A stretch of 16,189 bases of DNA from Actinomycetota bacterium (lineage in GTDB: Bacteria > Actinomycetota > Acidimicrobiia > Acidimicrobiales > Ilumatobacteraceae). Each line of letters opens with the position of its first letter. Positions within the stretch are counted from its first letter, which is position 1. This document shows positions 13,508 to 16,189 of this stretch, one piece after another. The notes under the pieces were generated by a model that had not been told where the DNA came from, made no database searches, and saw only the letters and a list, made by a program, of their open reading frames with translations. A program made the position numbers and the translations under genes. The stretch spans positions 1 to 16,189 of the forward strand of contig SYEA01000058.1 of assembly GCA_005800965.1 (NCBI GenBank), in the 5' to 3' direction.

Positions 13508-14305
13508 GATGACGCTGCGCCGCAATAACTCAGCCGTCGCCGGACATTCAGCAACGAATTCTGCGGCTGTCTCGGTGGTGTGCCCGAGCGGGCCAACCAC
13601 GCGCGTAAAGCGATTCACATCGATGACGTCGAGCCCGGCCCGCCAGTCGTCGTTGATTTGCAGCGCGCTCACCATGCCCGACCACAACATGGTCGGCAAG
13701 CGTGTGCCGACGCCGGCAACCAGCCACACTTGTTTGCCTTGGGCGACCGCAGTATCGACTACTGCGCATGATCCACCGACGGCCAGCACGCTGCTGGCGC
13801 CGCACGCCAACGCTTCGATGATCACTACATCAGCAGTGCCAACCGCAGCAGACACATATTCAAAAGGCACGAGCTCGGCTGCGATATCTGCATCGTGCAG
13901 GCGCTCTACGAGCGCTTCACCTTCGCCGTGGCTGTCGACTACCAACATGAGCGCGTCACCACGCTGGGCCAAACACTTCACGGTGGTGAACGGCCAGCCC
14001 ACGACTATTGCGCGCGCATCATCGGGCAACGCATCATCCAGATACCCAGGTGTGTCGTCGTGCTCGACCACGAGTGCCAACTCGCGGGCCTTTGAGAAAG
14101 GATCCGGCGCAGCCAACACGTGGGCACACAGCCACCACAGCTGTGCCATCGTCGGGTGTCGCTCGACGATTCGCCGACAAGCGAGCACCAGTGACTGTGG
14201 GTCTAAGTCCATGTCACAAAGTGCCAGCCCGGTCTCACGCACGAGCACGCCTGGGCCCGCACCGTCAGCGCGTGCCACATATCGCAATCGCTCAATCGGG
14301 TGCAT
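13505..14305 (-). CDS. conserved hypothetical protein with a weak eIF-2B/MtnA-like Rossmann region
   Basis: A 266-aa soluble protein that I cannot assign to a function. The N-terminal 100 residues are helical (MHPIERLRYVARADGAGPGVLVRETGLAL, then RRIVERHPTMAQLWWLCAHVL). The second half alternates strands and helices. ADVVIIEALACGASSVLAVGGS followed by AQGKQVWLVAGVG resembles the C-terminal Rossmann part of eIF-2B alpha / methylthioribose-1-phosphate isomerase proteins, where a similar DAVLVGADRV stretch occurs. That is a loose likeness, not a domain assignment. ATG 14305 was chosen because TACAGT lies 7 nt upstream; a TTG at 14311 is the alternative. It is divergent from the thioredoxin-like gene, and the CoA lyase start lies 10 nt downstream of its stop. 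Confidence 0.75.
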   Translation of the reverse strand: MHPIERLRYVARADGAGPGVLVRETGLALCDMDLDPQSLVLACRRIVERHPTMAQLWWLCAHVLAAPDPFSKARELALVVEHDDTPGYLDDALPDDARAIVVGWPFTTVKCLAQRGDALMLVVDSHGEGEALVERLHDADIAAELVPFEYVSAAVGTADVVIIEALACGASSVLAVGGSCAVVDTAVAQGKQVWLVAGVGTRLPTMLWSGMVSALQINDDWRAGLDVIDVNRFTRVVGPLGHTTETAAEFVAECPATAELLRRSVI

Positions 14306-14318
14306 TGCCAAGACTGTA
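14306..14318 (-). promoter_or_regulatory. -10 element and leaderless start of the conserved hypothetical gene
   Basis: On the minus strand TACAGT (14318-14313) is followed by 7 nt (CTTGGCA) and the ATG at 14305. Its upstream promoter region overlaps that of the divergent gene, whose -10 lies only 12 bp away. Confidence 0.5.
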
Positions 14319-14330
14319 CTTGCGACTTGC

Positions 14331-14343
14331 TACCGTCGCTGTT
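14331..14343 (+). promoter_or_regulatory. -10 element and leaderless start of the thioredoxin-like/fumarase unit
   Basis: TACCGT at 14331-14336 is followed by 7 nt (CGCTGTT) and the GTG at 14344. The hexamer is the same as that before the acyl-CoA dehydrogenase. No Shine-Dalgarno sequence is present. Confidence 0.5.
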
Positions 14344-14829
14344 GTGGTTACGCCCTCATCTGACACCCTGCTGCAGCCACTAGAGGGCCAAGCGCGTCCG
14401 TTGCGTGACTGGCTCACAACGTTTCATCTCTTGTCCGTCGTTGTCGACCCTTATACCAACGAAAGTGCCTGGCTGTTGCCCACTGCTCGGCGAATCCTTG
14501 CCCAGTTCGCGGGCTCGAGTGTGCGCACTAACTATGTAGTGACTGCGTCACCTGCTGAAGCGCGGGCCTTCTTGGGGCCCGCGGCCAGCGAAACCCTGGT
14601 CTTTTGCGACCCGGAGCGCACCTTCGTGAAACAACTGGCGCTCGCTGCACTGCCGGCCTTCGTGTTTCTGCGCATCGATGGCCAAGTGGTGGCCCGCGCC
14701 GAAGGCTGGAACCCACTCGAGTGGCGCGCAGTCACCGAACAAGTTGCCAAGACAGTGGCATGGAGCAAGCCACTCATACCGGCACCCGGTGACCCTGGCG
14801 CATTTGTCGGCACGCCGGCTCTGGTCTGA
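14344..14829 (+). CDS. thioredoxin-fold protein without a CxxC active site
   Basis: A 161-aa soluble protein. The second half has a thioredoxin-like ending: QLALAALPAFVFLRIDGQVVARAEGWNPLEWRAV, where LPAFVFLR supplies the cis-Pro of the fold. At the position of the usual CxxC the sequence reads VVDPYTNESAWLLPTARRIL, so no redox Cys pair is present. The only cysteine I see is in LVFCDPER. It therefore cannot act as a normal disulfide oxidoreductase and may be a binding protein or scaffold. The start is taken as GTG 14344, 7 nt after TACCGT. Its TGA overlaps the fumarase ATG by one base (TGATG), so the two are translationally coupled and probably work together. Confidence 0.8.
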   Translation: MVTPSSDTLLQPLEGQARPLRDWLTTFHLLSVVVDPYTNESAWLLPTARRILAQFAGSSVRTNYVVTASPAEARAFLGPAASETLVFCDPERTFVKQLALAALPAFVFLRIDGQVVARAEGWNPLEWRAVTEQVAKTVAWSKPLIPAPGDPGAFVGTPALV

Positions 14830-16189
14830 TGACTACTCCGGAGCCATTCGCTCACGTCGAGTTGCTGCCACTCGGCCCAGACACCACGAAGTACCGACTC
14901 ATTTCTCGCGACGGTGTTTCGGTGGTAAAAACCGAACTCGGCGAATTCTTGCGCGTGGATGCCGGTGCCATCACCCGTTTGGTCGCCGAGGCGATGCGCG
15001 ATATCGCCCACTTCTTGCGCCCCGAGCATCTGCAGCAACTCGCCAACATTTTCACCGACCCCGAAGCAAGTGAAAACGATCGCTTCGTCGCTCTCGACCT
15101 GCTGAAGAATGCGTCAATCGCAGCCGGTGGAGTGCTGCCAATGTGCCAAGACACTGGCACCGCCATCGTGAAGGCGAAGAAAGGTCAGTTCGTACTCACC
15201 AGTGGTGCCGATGACGCCGCAATCTCGCGAGGCGTCTATGACACCTACCTCACCAGCAACCTTCGATACAGCCAACTGGCACCGTTGTCGATGTACGAAG
15301 AAGTCAACACTGGCACCAACCTGCCGGCCGAGATAAAGATTGCCGCAGTCGACGGCGACGAATACAAGTTCTTGTTCATCGCCAAAGGTGGCGGCTCGGC
15401 CAACAAGAGCTACTTGTTTCAAGAAACCAAGGCGCTGCTCAACGAAAAAACGCTGCTCCCCTGGCTATTTGAGAAGATGAAGACACTCGGCACGGCGGCC
15501 TGCCCGCCGTATCACTTGGCAGTAGTCATCGGCGGCACGTCGGCCGAGTACGCAGTCGAAGTCGCCAAACTTGCCAGCACCCACTACCTCGATTCGCTGC
15601 CCACGGCGGGCAGTGCAGCCGGGCACGGCTTCCGCGACCTCGAACTCGAACAAAAGGTGTTGAAACTCGCCCAACAAACCGGCATTGGTGCACAATTCGG
15701 TGGCAAATATTTCTGTCACGATGTGCGCGTTATCCGCCTGCCGCGCCACGGCGCAAGTTGCCCGGTGGCCATGGCCGTTTCATGCAGTGCTGATCGTCAA
15801 GCACTCGGCAAAATTACCCGCGACGGCATTTTTCTCGAACAACTCGAAACCGACCCGGCACGCTTCATGCCCGACGTGAGTTTTGGCGAACTTGGTGGCG
15901 AGGTGGTCAACATCGACTTGAACCAACCGATGGCCGATATTCTTCGCGAGCTCTCCAAACATCCGGTGAAAACCCGCGTGATGCTCACCGGGCCAATGGT
16001 GGTAGCCCGCGATATTGCCCACGCAAAACTCAAAGAAGTGCTCGAACGTGACGGTGTGCTGCCCGACTATTTCAAAGACCATTGCGTGTATTACGCCGGC
16101 CCGGCAAAGACCCCTGCTGGTTTTGCCTCGGGTGCATTTGGCCCAACAACCGCGGGGCGTATGGACTCGTACGTCGCTGAGTTTCAAAA
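14829..16189 (+). CDS. class I (4Fe-4S) fumarate hydratase, C-terminus beyond the window
   Basis: The 453 residues seen have no stop; class I fumarases are about 540 aa, so roughly 85-90 residues are missing. It interconverts fumarate and malate in the TCA cycle. The oxygen-sensitive 4Fe-4S cluster ligands are visible: Cys106 (LPMCQDTGT), Cys225 (TAACPPYHLAVVIGGTSAE) and Cys311 (RLPRHGASCPVAMAVSC). Other strong family stretches are FIAKGGGSANKS, HDVRVIRLPRHG, and LTGPMVVARDIAHAKL followed by YYAGPAKTPAG from the C-terminal half, so this is the single-chain FumA/B type, not separate alpha and beta subunits. Many actinobacteria use the stable, iron-free class II enzyme (FumC); whether this genome also has one cannot be seen. 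ATG 14829 overlaps the upstream TGA by one base. Confidence 0.96.
   Translation, partial: MTTPEPFAHVELLPLGPDTTKYRLISRDGVSVVKTELGEFLRVDAGAITRLVAEAMRDIAHFLRPEHLQQLANIFTDPEASENDRFVALDLLKNASIAAGGVLPMCQDTGTAIVKAKKGQFVLTSGADDAAISRGVYDTYLTSNLRYSQLAPLSMYEEVNTGTNLPAEIKIAAVDGDEYKFLFIAKGGGSANKSYLFQETKALLNEKTLLPWLFEKMKTLGTAACPPYHLAVVIGGTSAEYAVEVAKLASTHYLDSLPTAGSAAGHGFRDLELEQKVLKLAQQTGIGAQFGGKYFCHDVRVIRLPRHGASCPVAMAVSCSADRQALGKITRDGIFLEQLETDPARFMPDVSFGELGGEVVNIDLNQPMADILRELSKHPVKTRVMLTGPMVVARDIAHAKLKEVLERDGVLPDYFKDHCVYYAGPAKTPAGFASGAFGPTTAGRMDSYVAEFQ

Noticed and set aside
13509..14363. 284-codon open frame on the + strand
   Set aside because: Antisense to the conserved hypothetical at 13505-14305 and crossing its divergent promoter. 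The composition is Ser/Thr/Ala-rich with no motifs.

Overview
This 16.2 kb window looks like chromosomal DNA from a moderately GC-rich actinobacterium, most likely of the class Acidimicrobiia. That placement is an inference. It rests on a bL37-type micro-ribosomal protein (seen so far in actinobacteria), a MutY without a NUDIX domain, actinobacterial-type ethylmalonyl-CoA pathway enzymes, many GTG/TTG starts, and many start codons lying 6-9 nt after a TAnnnT hexamer (leaderless-type promoters). No phage, insertion sequence, CRISPR array or resistance island is visible. Coding density is very high and no stretch over about 110 bp lacks a gene.

Layout. 1-1106 (-): M20 metallopeptidase, cut by the window edge, just downstream of tRNA-Leu(UAA). 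1249-1608 (-): conserved hypothetical, divergent from a stand-alone RecB-like PD-(D/E)XK nuclease with four cysteines placed as in Cas4/AddB (1665-2624, +). 2636-3398 (-): a VOC protein and a 28-codon ribosomal protein gene (bL37). 3445-6490 (-): a tight five-gene redox operon (MBL hydrolase, flavin reductase, MauE-like membrane protein, ferredoxin, secreted HNH nuclease), mostly joined by 4-nt start/stop overlaps. 6587-7483 (+): epoxide-hydrolase-like alpha/beta hydrolase. 7501-10096 (-): a flippase-like membrane protein, a MaoC hydratase and MutY. 10201-11802 (+): an unusually long acyl-CoA dehydrogenase. 11842-14305 (-): conserved hypothetical, CitE-like CoA lyase and HAD hydrolase. 14344 to the end (+): a thioredoxin-fold protein overlapping the start of a class I (4Fe-4S) fumarase that runs off the window.

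How they work together. The MaoC hydratase (mesaconyl-CoA hydratase type), the long acyl-CoA dehydrogenase ((2S)-methylsuccinyl-CoA dehydrogenase type) and the CitE-like lyase (malyl/beta-methylmalyl-CoA lyase type) would be three consecutive late steps of the ethylmalonyl-CoA pathway for acetyl-CoA assimilation. They lie within 5.2 kb but are split over both strands and at least three transcription units, and fumarase follows nearby. Crotonyl-CoA carboxylase/reductase and ethylmalonyl-CoA mutase are not in the window.

The most interesting signals outside the genes are the recurring TAnnnT-start arrangement, palindromes next to two of these promoters, a tandem 11-bp motif upstream of the hydratase, a perfect 20-bp palindrome between convergent genes, and a MutY whose homology extends upstream of its first ATG/GTG/TTG codon towards an in-frame stop.
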